Shown here: piece by piece, positions 34,567-51,448 of the stretch | How positions within the stretch are numbered: position 1 is the stretch's first letter | How the letters are laid out: the number at the start of each line of letters is the position of its first letter | Source: Megamerina dolium | Lineage: Eukaryota > Arthropoda > Insecta > Diptera > Megamerinidae | NCBI GenBank assembly: GCA_963854835.1 | Contig: OY978527.1 | Coordinates: 25,374,557-25,438,556, forward strand | Reading direction: 5' to 3' | DNA length: 64,000 bases | Position numbers and translations under genes: made by a program | Notes under the pieces: model-generated | What the model was told of the DNA's origin: nothing | Databases searched by the model: none | Seen by the model: only the letters and a program-made list of their open reading frames with translations

Positions 34567-34920
34567 AAATATGTGGCACTTAAAGCCCCAAAGGGCTCAT
34601 TGGCCGAGCTTCTCTTCTATTACTGTTGTGCGTCTTAAATTTTGGACAGTATTAGAATGGACCTACTTATTTTAGCCGGTTCCGAACGGCAGAACACTTG
34701 TGATATCACTTTTTCTGAGCTTTGTCACAGAGTTCTTTTTAGAAGCTTTTCCATGGCAAGTTGTTACTGTCGGAAGAATTGCCAATTGCTTGCCGACAGG
34801 TGGGTACCGTTCGAAAGAAAAATCTTATCGATATTAAATTTGTTATGCATCAGCCGGGGATTGAACCACGACCTACAGATCAGAAGGCGAACACACTAAC
34901 CACTGAGCTACGGCACCCAC
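34567..34920 (-). mobile_element. SINE-1 copy 1, tRNA-derived, full length
   Basis: In minus-strand sense it begins GGGTGCCGTAGCTCAGTGG. The A box TAGCTCAGTGG fits TRGYNNARNNG and the B box GGTTCAATCCC fits GWTCRANNC. A body of about 280 bp without coding follows. The 3' end reads TTTAAGTGCCACATA and then TTTATTTATTT with a T run (34549-34570 on the plus strand). The tRNA part cannot fold an acceptor stem, so it is not a working tRNA gene. It is the best copy for a family consensus. Confidence 0.9.
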
Positions 34921-35014
34921 TTCAGCGGAGCGACTTCATATTAGATGTAAAGCCCAATTTGTGCATTTGACGGCGATAACAAATCTTCTTATAATTTGTT
35001 TATGTTTTGTTCTT

Positions 35015-35233
35015 ATTTTTTCGAAGAGGTCATTTACGACCCCAGACAGCAAAATTAATGGTTCACAAAATTCAGGGTGATCTGGACATATATTTTTTTA
35101 CTTTTTTAAAACCTTACAGTATGTATAAATATTTGAGAAAAAAAAGTGGAAATAAAATACAAATGGAAAAAAGGTAAGCAAGAATTCACTTCTTCAATAT
35201 GGTTGTTCTTATTTTTTCGAACACGTCTGTATA
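35015..35233 (-). repeat. Solo terminal repeat of a Tc1-like family, copy 1
   Basis: The segment ends at TATA with outer sequence CAGACGTGTTCGAAAAAATA (minus-strand sense), and a second TTCGAAAAAATAAGAAC lies about 200 bp inside. That is the outer/inner direct-repeat layout of a Tc1 IR/DR arm. The same arm occurs at 51180-51406. No transposase is attached here. Confidence 0.7.
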
Positions 35234-35261
35234 TATAATCTAGTAAAAATAAATCCATTAT

Positions 35262-35552
35262 TTTTGCATTAAATTGAAGGTTTTATTTAGCATAATTGGA
35301 ATGATCCGATTCAGGTCAAATATGTACTGTTTTGATCAATAACTTGTTGCCATTTTGAAGGTAATTTCATAATGCCACTCTCGTAGAAACCCTCGTACCT
35401 ATTGGCAAAAAACTGGGACAGTCGATTTTCACAAGCTTCTCTTGAGGCGAATTATTCACCAGCAAAATCATTTGCCATAGACAGGAACTACTACCTGTTC
35501 TTGTCTCTGACGAATGATTTTGCTTGATCACTTGGTGCCAGGTCCGGACTAT
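35262..35552 (-). pseudogene. Mariner-like transposase C-terminal relic
   Basis: The minus strand reads YSPDLAPSD near 35545 (third catalytic Asp), then a poorly kept middle, then FFANRYEGFYESGIMKLPSK and WQQVIDQN. This is the C terminus of a mariner-group transposase different from Mar-1. Tc1-X inserted at the upper edge and removed the rest from view. Confidence 0.65.
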
Positions 35553-35555
35553 ATA

Positions 35556-39017
<3,462 letters not shown>

Positions 39018-39034
39018 TATATATATATATATAT

Positions 39035-39168
39035 TGCCGTAGCTCAGTGGTTAGTGTGTTCGCCTTCTGATCTGTAGGTCGTGGTTCAATCCCCGGCTGA
39101 TGCATATCAAATTTAATATCGAAAAGATTTTTCTTTCGAACAGTACCCACCTGTCGGCAAGCAATTGG

Positions 39169-39172
<4 letters not shown>
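39035..39172 (+). mobile_element. SINE-1 copy 2, tRNA-like head only
   Basis: A box at 39040-39050 and B box at 39084-39092 are exact. The copy stops at GCAATTGGCAAT, after about 138 bp, and TA repeats flank it on both sides, placing it between Tc1-Y1 and Tc1-Y2. Confidence 0.9.
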
Positions 39173-39205
<33 letters not shown>

Positions 39206-39208
<3 letters not shown>

Positions 39209-40853
39209 TGGCTCCCAGCTTATTTCGTACAGTGACAGTTTAAAAATTGCTGCAGTCGTAATTCCTAATATAGCAAAAATTTGAACAAAATATAAATGCC
39301 ATTTTTGAAAGGAAGGTTTGTTTTTTATTTTCCAAAATTTACTTTTTCAAAATTTTAGTGTTTGACACTATAAAAAAATAAAATAAGAAAAAAATAGGAA
39401 AATTCATGTCACAGCTTATTTCGTACAGTCTCTTTAAGTTCAAACTAAAAACAAAGTAAGTTGATTTTAATATTTAGTATGACATCCCTTAGCGTTAATG
39501 ACAGCCTGGAGTCTACTTGGCATTGAATCCACCAATTTTTGAGTGATGTCTGGTGTGATTTTTTTCCATTCCTCCATCAGTACCTTCTTTAGGTCTTGCT
39601 TATTAGAAATCTTGTGTGTTCTTATTTTATTGTCCAAAATAGACCAAAGATTTTCAATCACATTCATGTCAGGTGACTGTGGTGGTGGAGACATCAAGTG
39701 TGAGCAGTTCAAATAAGCCAAGATTGCACAATCCCAGATTTATGTTTTGGGTCATTATCTTGGTAATACCGAAATTCTTCCCGCAAACCCAGTTTGTCTG
39801 CACTTTGAAGTAAATTGTTTTTCAGAATCTCGAGGTACTTCATTTTGTCCATTGTTCCCTCAATAAAAACCAATTCACCTACTCCGGCTGCTGACATACA
39901 GGCCCAAACCATCACGCTACCGCCACCATGCTTCACTGTGGGCTTAAGGTTCTCCTTGTTTAGCTCGGTATTAGCTTTACGCCAAACATATGACATTCCG
40001 TCCGAGCCAAAAATATTAAACTTAGACTCATCCGCGAAAATAACGGTATTCCAGAACTCAGGAGTATTAATAATATGCTCTTTGGCGAAGTCAAGTCGGC
40101 GTTGTATATTCATTTTCGAAATGAATGGTTTCTTTCGGGCTACTCGACCGTTCAAGTCATGATTGCGCAGCACACGTCGGACAGTTTCAGCACTGGATGA
40201 TTTTCCTATTTCACGCTGAACCTCTGCAGCCAACTTCGGAGCGGATAACTTTGGATTTTTCTTAATTTTTCGTACAATATAACGCTCGTCTGATGCGTTG
40301 AAAATCTTATTAGGTGCTTCTCTGCCCTTGTTCTCCAACCGATTTTCGCGAACGAAGCGTTGAATGATGTATTGGACAGTTGAGGCACTTAAATTTGTCA
40401 TTTCAGCAATTTTTCGCACACTCTGACCTTTCCTAAAATGGTTAATTACCAGTTTACGCTGTTCCATCGTTGTACGATGACCCATAAAGCTAAATGTTTA
40501 ATTTACAGCACTTTAACTATTTAAAATAATAATAATAAAAATTGTTATAATAGTTAAAAAGGTCCAAAAACTCATACAATTCAAAAAAACTTTGTAACTG
40601 CGCGGCAGAATGAAACTTACTTACATTGAAGTTTGTGTACGAAATAAGATGTGAGCTGAAAATCAGCTGATCAATAGTTTTTCTCTCTTGCATAACAAAA
40701 AGAAAAATTTTTGGGGTTCCCCGTTTTCTTATTAGGTTTACTAAACACATACACAGACATCTACATTCAAAACTTATCGATAAGTTTTTTAGTTTCGATG
40801 TTACAGCCATGTACATAAAAATATATACACTGTACGAAATAAGCTGTGAGCCA

Positions 40854-40856
<3 letters not shown>
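39206..40856 (-). mobile_element. Tc1-Y copy 2
   Basis: Same ends and inner sites as copy 1, same length of 1651 bp, TA on both sides. Differs from copy 1 at a small number of bases. Confidence 0.95.
39467..40485 (-). pseudogene. Tc1-Y2 transposase, one frameshift
   Basis: Frames 40485-39709 and 39721-39467 together hold the whole DD34E transposase. The break is a one-base loss near 39712 (TTTGAACTGC against TTTGGAACTGC in copy 1), a different position from the break in copy 1. Copy 3 has this same break. Start, HTH and catalytic residues are as in copy 1. Confidence 0.92.
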
Positions 40857-40896
<40 letters not shown>

Positions 40897-40897
40897 T

Positions 40898-40970
<73 letters not shown>

Positions 40971-40971
40971 T

Positions 40972-41005
<34 letters not shown>
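40857..41005. repeat. (TA)n with GATAGATA interruptions
   Basis: About 150 bp of TA with two GATAGATA units. It joins Tc1-Y2 to the mariner relic on the right. Confidence 0.95.
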
Positions 41006-41008
<3 letters not shown>

Positions 41009-41581
41009 AATATGTATTAAGACTCGAACCATATCTCAGCAACAAGGCACGCCATCTATGTGGAACAAGGCACGCCATCTAAGTGGAACATGCATTTTAA
41101 AGTTCCGACCTTCCTCTACTAACTGTTAAAATTTCAAGCCATTTGGTTGACATTTAATGTTTATTGACATTCATTTTACAAAAGACGTGTTCGTTTGATG
41201 TTGAAATTTTAACATGAAATTTAACACACAGCACTCATTGTTCGTCAATTTTTGGCTCGGAATCAGCTCTGTGTGTTGAATCACCCGCCGTATTCACCTG
41301 ATTTGGCTCCGTGCGACTTCTTTTCGTTCCCAAAACTGAAATTGAAGTTGAAAGGATGCTTTTGATGACATTCAGACCATACAACGGGCTTCAACGAGGG
41401 CACTGGAGGCAATTCCGAAAAATGAGCTGGAACACGAGTTTGAATCACTATTAAATCGATGTAACAAGTGTATTGAATCAGGAGGAGAATATTTCGAATA
41501 AATATACCGAAAAGTTAGCAGATATCGTGTTTTAATTGTGTTTTCTAGCGGCTGTTTTAATACATATTTGTCGCACCTTGT
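41006..41581 (+). mobile_element. Mariner relic, ends and C terminus only
   Basis: CAAATATGTATTAA at the left and TTAATACATATTTG at the right (41557) are inverted. The right end continues CGCACCTTG before TATATA; the left one lacks those bases. Inside, the reading LNHPPYSPDLAPCDFF (near 41275) is the third catalytic block of a mariner transposase, with ESGGEYFE near the end. The first two thirds of the gene are gone. A 20-base direct duplication, AACAAGGCACGCCATCTA, occurs at about 41040 and 41064. Confidence 0.75.
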
Positions 41582-41747
41582 ATATATATAATATTAATAC
41601 TGTGATGTATACTTACAAACCTTTTGTTTGATGTATAAATGCATTTTTTCAAACAATAATATCAAATTAGCAATAAAACAAAAACAAAAGAATGAATAAA
41701 ATTTAATAAAATAATAATAATTCTTAAGAAGTTCACATAAATAAAAA
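41582..41747. other. 3' flank of the glycosyltransferase gene
   Basis: AT-rich. On the minus strand an ATTAAA word lies about 45 bases after the stop codon and could serve as a weak polyadenylation signal. Confidence 0.35.
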
Positions 41748-44282
41748 TTATTCCTGGCAAGGATGTCTATTTGCTAGTTCCGCTGCTTCAAGTTCTGCCA
41801 AATCTTCTAGTGGACCGGTGTATATCATATAAAATCGATACATTACAACCGATATGTACAAAGAAACAATGAGTAGTATAATTGTGAATGCGACTATATC
41901 GATAGAAATATATTCCAATTTATTCAAATGTACTGCTGGTGATTGCATATGCATGGCACCGTTATTTGTGAGTACATAGTCCACCCAAAAGCGGACCAAT
42001 TTTTGTGCACTCAGTGGACGCTGATGAAACATGGCCGATTCTTTTTGGGCAGCTATTTTATATTTTCGATTTTGAGTAAGCGCAATGATATTATTGTGGA
42101 AAGTTGCACTGGTCATATTAAAATGTTCCATCGATATACCATAACCGGCACGTACCACTTTTGCAATATTCATAAATTGGTCCCCAACTATTGGTATACC
42201 AAGAACGGGCACAGCATGATGCTTTGCCTCCATGATGCTATTAAAACCACCATGACTTATAAATAATTTACAGCCAGGATTTGCCAATATTTCATTTTGT
42301 GGTAAGAAATTTTGAAAGAATATATTGCTTGATTTACCCGGTCGCTTAAATTCATCACTCCATTTCCAGATAGTTCTATATGGCAGATTTGCTAGTACCC
42401 GAAACATTCGTTTAATTACATAACTTTGCAGATAAAGTGACGGTTCCGTATAGCCCATGCTAAAATAGATGAAACCATGTTCGCTACTGTCAATAAACAT
42501 GTGCAGTTCTATTGGGTACAGATAATGTATTGGTTCATCAATTTGTATACCACCCAATTCAATGAGGGCGGGTGCATTTGCCCGTATTGGTCCATCAGAG
42601 AAGTGTGCATTTGTGAATACTAATGAAACATTCTTTCTCATCGTCTCCAATGGTGGATAAATATCTGATGGGAAATAATTTCTAAAGCGCAATAGCGTGT
42701 GAGGAAGAGAGATAAAAGCATGTTAATAAAAATTTCAATTAATTTCAATTTCAAGTCATTTTTATGTGAGAACTTCTATATTAGATATGTCAGAGTTTTT
42801 TGACAGTCATTTTTCATGAAAGCTATATAAATTAATAGACGCGCGGTGTGGATATTTTTCACAGAATTCTTTAAAAACTAAAACATAAATTCGCCAACTG
42901 AAAAACCTCAACAAGATTGTTAAATCTCGAAATTTGCATTTAGTTAATGTACAAACTTCAAATGGAAATAGCAAAAAATAGAAAGTACTTGGGTATGACA
43001 GCTGATTTTTCTTTTTTGATATATTTTTACTGTATAATAAAAAATGTCAAAGTCAGCGCGAAACGGTAAGATAAATTATTGCTCTATTTAATTCCAACTG
43101 CATTTTAATTGAGAAATTATTCACAAAAATCGCATAAAATATATTGCCTTTTAAATTATTTACATACATATAACTACTGTATAATTTATTTTTGACACAC
43201 TCGTGGTGAAACACCAATGCATTTAAATCATGGTGAATTTAGAACATTTTATTGTGGTATGATTATATTATGGAATATAATAAGATATTGTCCGAGCAAC
43301 GAATAACGGAATTATTCCCTACAAAATTCATATAAACATATAATTGTTGATTGTCAAATAACAGTAGCAATATTATTTGAATGCGAATTGTATACAAAAA
43401 ATAAATTGAACCTAAGTTGTTTGACTCTAGTTCGGCAGATAGTAACGAATGAAAGAGATTCAGTGCATACTGAATACTAATAAATACGAGTTCAGAAAAT
43501 ATACGAATCGTTACATTTTTAACTCGTGTTATCGAGTAAAAACCAAAAAGGAATTAGTCACTTGATCACTTGATATTATCAACTTACTCATATTGTCGAC
43601 GCCAAAAAAATTCCAATATATTTTCCACAAATACACGTTCAAACACATGAAACCAAAAACTTTTGACACGATCGAAGAAATCCATTGGCTGTAACATGCC
43701 ACTAATATATGCTGGTACATGTGCTATCTCCGCCGGATTACCCACCATGCGATTAGTTAAAAATATCGATGGTAGTTTAAATGACACAATAACGGGACAC
43801 TTGAAATGGCCAGCCAATCCCAATTGCCAATCATTTGCATGATAGCCCAAAATTAATAGATCAAATGAACCCGCTGTATGTTGACGTAGGAATCGTTGCA
43901 TATCTTGATGAAACATAGTCTCATTTGTAACAAAAGCAGAGTGATCCATCATGCTACCAAAATATCCATGCAATGGTCTTATAGGATCCGTAATTTTATG
44001 GGATAGATTATGCATTTTAAATGCCGGCACCTCAATTTGAATATATTTAGCAAAGGCGGCATTTTTGTGCACATTCGGCAGCGTAGAAATGACAGTCACA
44101 TCATAGTCGTCGACTTCAGCCAATGTTGCAGCGATCGCACTATGTATAAACAATTCACTCCGCGATATGGCTGGAATATACACTAGTATACGAGCTGAAT
44201 TTACAGATGGTGGCTTCTGTATCAAACTGATAATTGTAAGAGTTAGTGAGAAACAGCTAAGCAAATGTGAAAATCGTGACAT
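41748..44282 (-). CDS. UDP-glycosyltransferase, two exons
   Basis: Exon 1 is 44282-43588, exon 2 is 42681-41748; the intron (906 bp) has GTAAGT and CTTTAG ends and phase 2. The joined frame gives 542 residues, usual for insect UGTs, with no lesion. Residues 1-29 look like a signal peptide. Residues 372-400 (FISHGGFNS through VGDQ) satisfy the UGT signature for UDP-sugar binding. A membrane segment lies at about 490-519, followed by a 23-residue tail. That topology fits an enzyme in the ER membrane with its active site in the lumen, adding sugar from UDP-glucose or a similar donor to small lipophilic compounds. The usual N-terminal catalytic His after Ser is Glu (S42-E43); His47 is nearby. Subfamily not assigned. 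Confidence 0.93.
42682..43587 (-). other. UGT intron
   Basis: Donor GTAAGT at 43587 downward and acceptor CTTTAG ending at 42682, with a pyrimidine-rich stretch before the acceptor. No transposon or small RNA recognised inside. Confidence 0.85.
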
Positions 44283-45137
44283 TCTGCGGTGCGGATTGAA
44301 TTTAACTACCGAAACTAATAGTAACAGTACACTTTTAGGACGATGTTAAGAAGAAATAATTGAACAAAAGGGGGGATAAAAACATTCAAATGCAAAACAT
44401 AAATCACCAAACATACTTCAAATTGGTGGAGGTATAGAATTCGTGTTGGCATTGCGGTGAACCGATTAACCGGTTAATTTTTGTCTTTTATTCAAAGGTT
44501 TATCGGAAAAATGGAATTCTCTTTGTAATTCAAAATATATATATATTTCATTTCAACTTATTTCCACTAAACACATAAAATTTTTACCAACTTTGACCTG
44601 AGAAAAAGTATTAAATTTACCTAAGGTCTTAATGGAAAAATGGGAAAAGTTGTAGCTTCCGAAGGAAAATACATTGAATAAAATATGCTTTAGGAATTTT
44701 TTAAAATAAAGGAAAAAATCCTTTAAAACTTTCTTGTATACCAAACATATACACATGTACCAAAATAAATATTTTTCAATAAAAGCTTGTTTACTATTCA
44801 TTCATTAACTGTAATTTATATCAAAAAGGAGTAATGCCCAAAGTTTTTTTCACATAAGGGGGAGTACATAAAATATCTACAAATCTCATAATTTGATGTA
44901 TAATTCATTTTTGCATCTTTGAGCTGAGAGAAAGTATTTAATATTTCTAGGGTCCTAATGAAATTTCTTTTTACAACCTTGTGGTAAAAATGCAAATTGA
45001 TTTTTGTTAGTATTAATGAATTTTCATAAAAAAAACAAGCCAATATGCCATGTTATGATCCTCATAATCGTAATTTTCTTCTTAAAAAGCACGAGAATAA
45101 TATGAGAGCAATAATCTCACATGTCCACAAAGATATA
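44283..45137. repeat. UGT upstream region with dispersed repeat
   Basis: This is the 5' flank of the UGT gene. 44625-44820 matches 31395-31591. A second, weaker likeness to the same unit occurs at 44925-45010 (AAAGTATTTAAT, GGTCCTAATG). No clear promoter element was identified. Tc1-Y3 starts at 45138. Confidence 0.6.
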
Positions 45138-46781
45138 CAGTGGCTCCCAGCTTATTTCGTACAGTGACAGTTTAAAAATTGCTGCAGTCGTAATTCCTAA
45201 TATAGCAAAAATTTGAACAAAATATAAATGCCATTTTTGAAAGGAAGGTTTGTTTTTTATTTTCCAAAATTTACTTTTTCAAAATTTTAGTGTTTGACAC
45301 TATAAAAAAATAAAATAAGAAAAAAATAGGAAAATTCATGTCACAGCTTATTTCGTACAGTCTCTTTAAGTTCAAACTAAAAACAAAGTAAGTTGATTTT
45401 AATATTTAGTATGACATCCCTTAGCGTTAATGACAGCCTGGAGTCTACTTGGCATTGAATCCACCAATTTTTGAGTGATGTCTGGTGTGATTTTTTTCCA
45501 TTCCTCCATCAGTACCTTCTTTAGGTCTTGCTTATTAGAAATCTTGTGTGTTCTTATTTTATTGTCCAAAATAGACCAAAGATTTTCAATCACATTCATG
45601 TCAGGTGACTGTGGTGGTGGAGACATCAAGTGTGAGCAGTTCAAATAAGCCAAGATTGCACAATCCCAGATTTATGTTTTGGGTCATTATCTTGGTAATA
45701 CCGAAATTCTTCCCGCAAACCCAGTTTGTCTGCACTTTGAAGTAAATTGTTTTTCAGAATCTCGAGGTACTTCATTTTGTCCATTGTTCCCTCAATAAAA
45801 ACCAATTCACCTACTCCGGCTGCTGACATACAGGCCCAAACCATCACGCTACCGCCACCATGCTTCACTGTGGGCTTAAGGTTCTCCTTGTTTAGCTCGG
45901 TATTAGCTTTACGCCAAACATATGACATTCCGTCCGAGCCAAAAATATTAAACTTAGACTCATCCGCGAAAATAACGGTATTCCAGAACTCAGGAGTATT
46001 AATAATATGCTCTTTGGCGAAGTCAAGTCGGCGTTGTATATTCATTTTCGAAATGAATGGTTTCTTTCGGGCTACTCGACCGTTCAAGTCATGATTGCGC
46101 AGCACACGTCGGACAGTTTCAGCACTGGATGATTTTCCTATTTCACGCTGAACCTCTGCAGCCAACTTCGGAGCGGATAACTTTGGATTTTTCTTAATTT
46201 TTCGTACAATATAACGCTCGTCTGATGCGTTGAAAATCTTATTAGGTGCTTCTCTGCCCTTGTTCTCCAACCGATTTTCGCGAACGAAGCGTTGAATGAT
46301 GTATTGGACAGTTGAGGCACTTAAATTTGTCATTTCAGCAATTTTTCGCATACTCTGACCTTTTCTAAAATGGTTAATTACCAGTTTACGCTGTTCCATC
46401 GTTGTACGATGACCCATAAAGCTAAATGTTTAATTTACAGCACTTTAACTATTTAAAATAATAATAATAAAAATTGTTATAATAGTTAAAAAGGTCCAAA
46501 AACTCATACAATTCAAAAAAACTTTGTAACTGCACGGCAGAATGAAACTTACTTACATTGAAGTTTGTGTACGAAATAAGATGAAAATCAGCTGATCAAT
46601 AGTTTTTCTCTCTTGCATAACAAAAAGAAAATTTTTTGGGGTTTCCCGTTTTCTTATTAGGTTTACTAAACACATACACAGACATCTACATTCAAAACTT
46701 ATCGATAAGTTTTTTAGTTTCGATGTTACAGCCATGTACATAAAAATATATACACTGTACGAAATAAGCTGTGAGCCACTG
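45138..46781 (-). mobile_element. Tc1-Y copy 3
   Basis: Same ends, orientation and inner sites as copies 1 and 2, 1644 bp. It lacks GTGAGCTGAA or an equivalent 8-10 bases near 46583 that the others have, damaging one inner site. TA on both sides, here in ordinary sequence and not in a TA array. Confidence 0.95.
45399..46417 (-). pseudogene. Tc1-Y3 transposase, same frameshift as copy 2
   Basis: Frames 46417-45641 and 45653-45399 differ from copy 2 at very few codons (SMRKIAEM for SVRKIAEM near the start). The break near 45644 is the same base loss as in copy 2. HTH and DD34E residues are all present on one side or the other of the break. Confidence 0.92.
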
Positions 46782-46783
46782 TA

Positions 46784-47943
46784 TATGTATTCATATATAT
46801 TCATACATATGTATTCATGTACATTCAGCTAAATTGAATAAAACACCAATTTGTCTTTCCGCAATATTAAAAGATTTAATTTCCAATTATTAATTTTTTT
46901 TAAATACAAATATTTGATATCAAACCGTACTGTCGCTAACAAAATTTGGCTTTTTTTTGGCAATACGGAAAATTGTTTGGCAAATCAAAAATTGCCAGTT
47001 GATTCGGCGTTGTATTGCGGTATTACATTTGAAGACTCACAGCAAGCAGTGAAAATGGAAACAAGAAAACGCAAACTTAATGACAAAAAGCCGATGCTAA
47101 TTCTATCGCAATTGCGCTAAAACATTTCGTTTTCCATTCTTTACGTATTTCGCCCAAATCTCAATCCCGTGAAAATGTATGATAAGTGTCAAGTAACATG
47201 CTTTGATGGGACATTCTCTTATGAAAAAGCATTTCAAAGATCTGTAGAACCTGAAAATGGGTAATGTTCATAAATAATTTTCAAATGTTTTTTATAATTC
47301 ATTTCTTCAGTGAAGCCCTCCATTGGTTCTCTTGGGCGCTCAGCATAATGTTTGCACCACCGATCACAACGAAATTCGATAAGCCAATTCTGAATAGTTC
47401 CATGCAATGTTGATGAGTTCTTTTCATGTTTAATTTTGGTTTTAAATATTGTTTTTTTCCTTAAAAAACGAAATGCGCTTCTATCTACCCAACGGGAAAC
47501 ATACAATTATTCAATTTGTTCTTGATTGCTATGCTTTAAAAATGTTTAACATTTTCCTAACTTTTGTTTGATTGTGTTTATAAAAGAAGAATGTCACGAT
47601 CATGGAGTATTTTTTAAATCTTGCTTTTTATATCACCCTTCATATAGTACTTGTTTTCAGGTCCTATAGGCTAACATTTTGATCATCCGTCCACTTGTTT
47701 GGAACAAACTGAACAAAGATTTTGATAATCAAAATTCTTAGCGAAAATGCTGAAAATAGTTAGATCAGGTACGCTTAAATCCTTCTCCAACGTTCATACT
47801 CAGATTTTTTGAGATTTTTGTGTGACCACTGCGTTCTTAAGTGTCCCCGCTGTCACTTTGAAACTGATGATGAGAACTTGCATACCCAACAAACAATCAT
47901 CGCCATAAACTGTTCTGTTCTAAATCACAAAATGTAATACAAA
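46784..47943. other. Unassigned DNA
   Basis: A frame at 46851-47120 and a minus frame at 47506-47234 (with NWLIEFRCDRW) may be remnants of DNA transposons, but no motif is firm. Nothing else recognised. Confidence 0.35.
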
Positions 47944-48095
47944 CAGGCTTAGACAGATATATCACTGTAATAAAAAGGAAAAGGAGTCCGAAATCAGCTC
48001 TAACCCCACAAGTTGCAAAGCAATTGGAAAGCATTACAGCAAATACTACTACAAAAACCCAATTTCACCTCCTGTCGGACACAAACGAATCCGAA
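47944..48095 (+). pseudogene. Jockey-type ORF1 fragment
   Basis: The reading [20 protein letters not shown] resembles TGIDRYITVVKRKRSPQNSK in Jky-1b ORF1 (22762). About 50 codons remain before the (TA)n tract. It is diverged enough to be another Jockey family. Confidence 0.7.
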
Positions 48096-50826
<2,731 letters not shown>

Positions 50827-50852
50827 TATATATATATATATATATATATATA

Positions 50853-51406
50853 TTCGGTACTCGCGCCTTTCAGCGAGTCTTTTGATGTGCCTATCTTGAC
50901 CCTCAGTGGTCTTTTTGCGTCTTCCTCTCGTTTCAACGTTTGGTGACCAATTTTTGAAATTCGTTATCATCCCGTTACATACTCCAAGAAGTTCTCTTAT
51001 AAAAGAAAACGTTTTGGCTTCTGAAAGCATTTTTTAATCAATTTTCGCTGCTCAGTAGAACAATCACTTATTTATCGGTCAAAATTCACACTTAAAATGC
51101 AATATTACAATTCACCAACAAACTATAGAAAGAAGGTTTCGAAAATTTGTGCCGATAACGGGAAATAGATTTTGTTTTTATGTTTTGTTCTTATTTTTTC
51201 GAACAGGTCATTTACGACCCCAGACAACAAAATTAACGGTTCACAAAATTCAGGGTGCACTGGACATATATTTTTTTACTTTTTTAAAACCTTACAGTGT
51301 GTATAAATATTTGAGAAAAAAAAATGGAAATAAAATACTAATGGAAAAAATTTAAGTGAATTGTTACTTCAGTATGGTTGTTACTATTTCGAACACGTCT
51401 GTATAT
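50853..51406 (-). mobile_element. Tc1-like terminal fragment with HTH start
   Basis: 51180-51406 is the same IR/DR arm as at 35015-35233. Inward of it the minus strand has an ATG at 51030 and MLSEAKTFSFIRELLGVCNG, then ETRGRRKKTTEGQDRHIKRL, the first 60 residues of a Tc1 transposase. It is cut by TA repeats next to Pogo-1 at about 50853. This links the solo arms to a real Tc1 family. Confidence 0.72.
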
Positions 51407-51448
51407 ATATGTGTATATATGTGTGTATATATATATGTATATATATGG

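Noticed and set aside
34860..34920. tRNA gene at the SINE-1 heads (also 39035, 54721, 58430, 61372)
   Set aside because: A and B boxes are good, but the 5' end cannot pair with any acceptor strand 3' of the B box, and the sequence continues into a SINE body.
43529..43720. Separate short frame at the UGT exon 1 end
   Set aside because: It overlaps exon 1 in another frame and crosses the splice donor; the GT-AG join restores a standard UGT frame.
47234..47506. Mariner N terminus on the minus strand
   Set aside because: Only a short NWLIEFR-like piece looks suggestive; no catalytic block or terminal repeat supports it.
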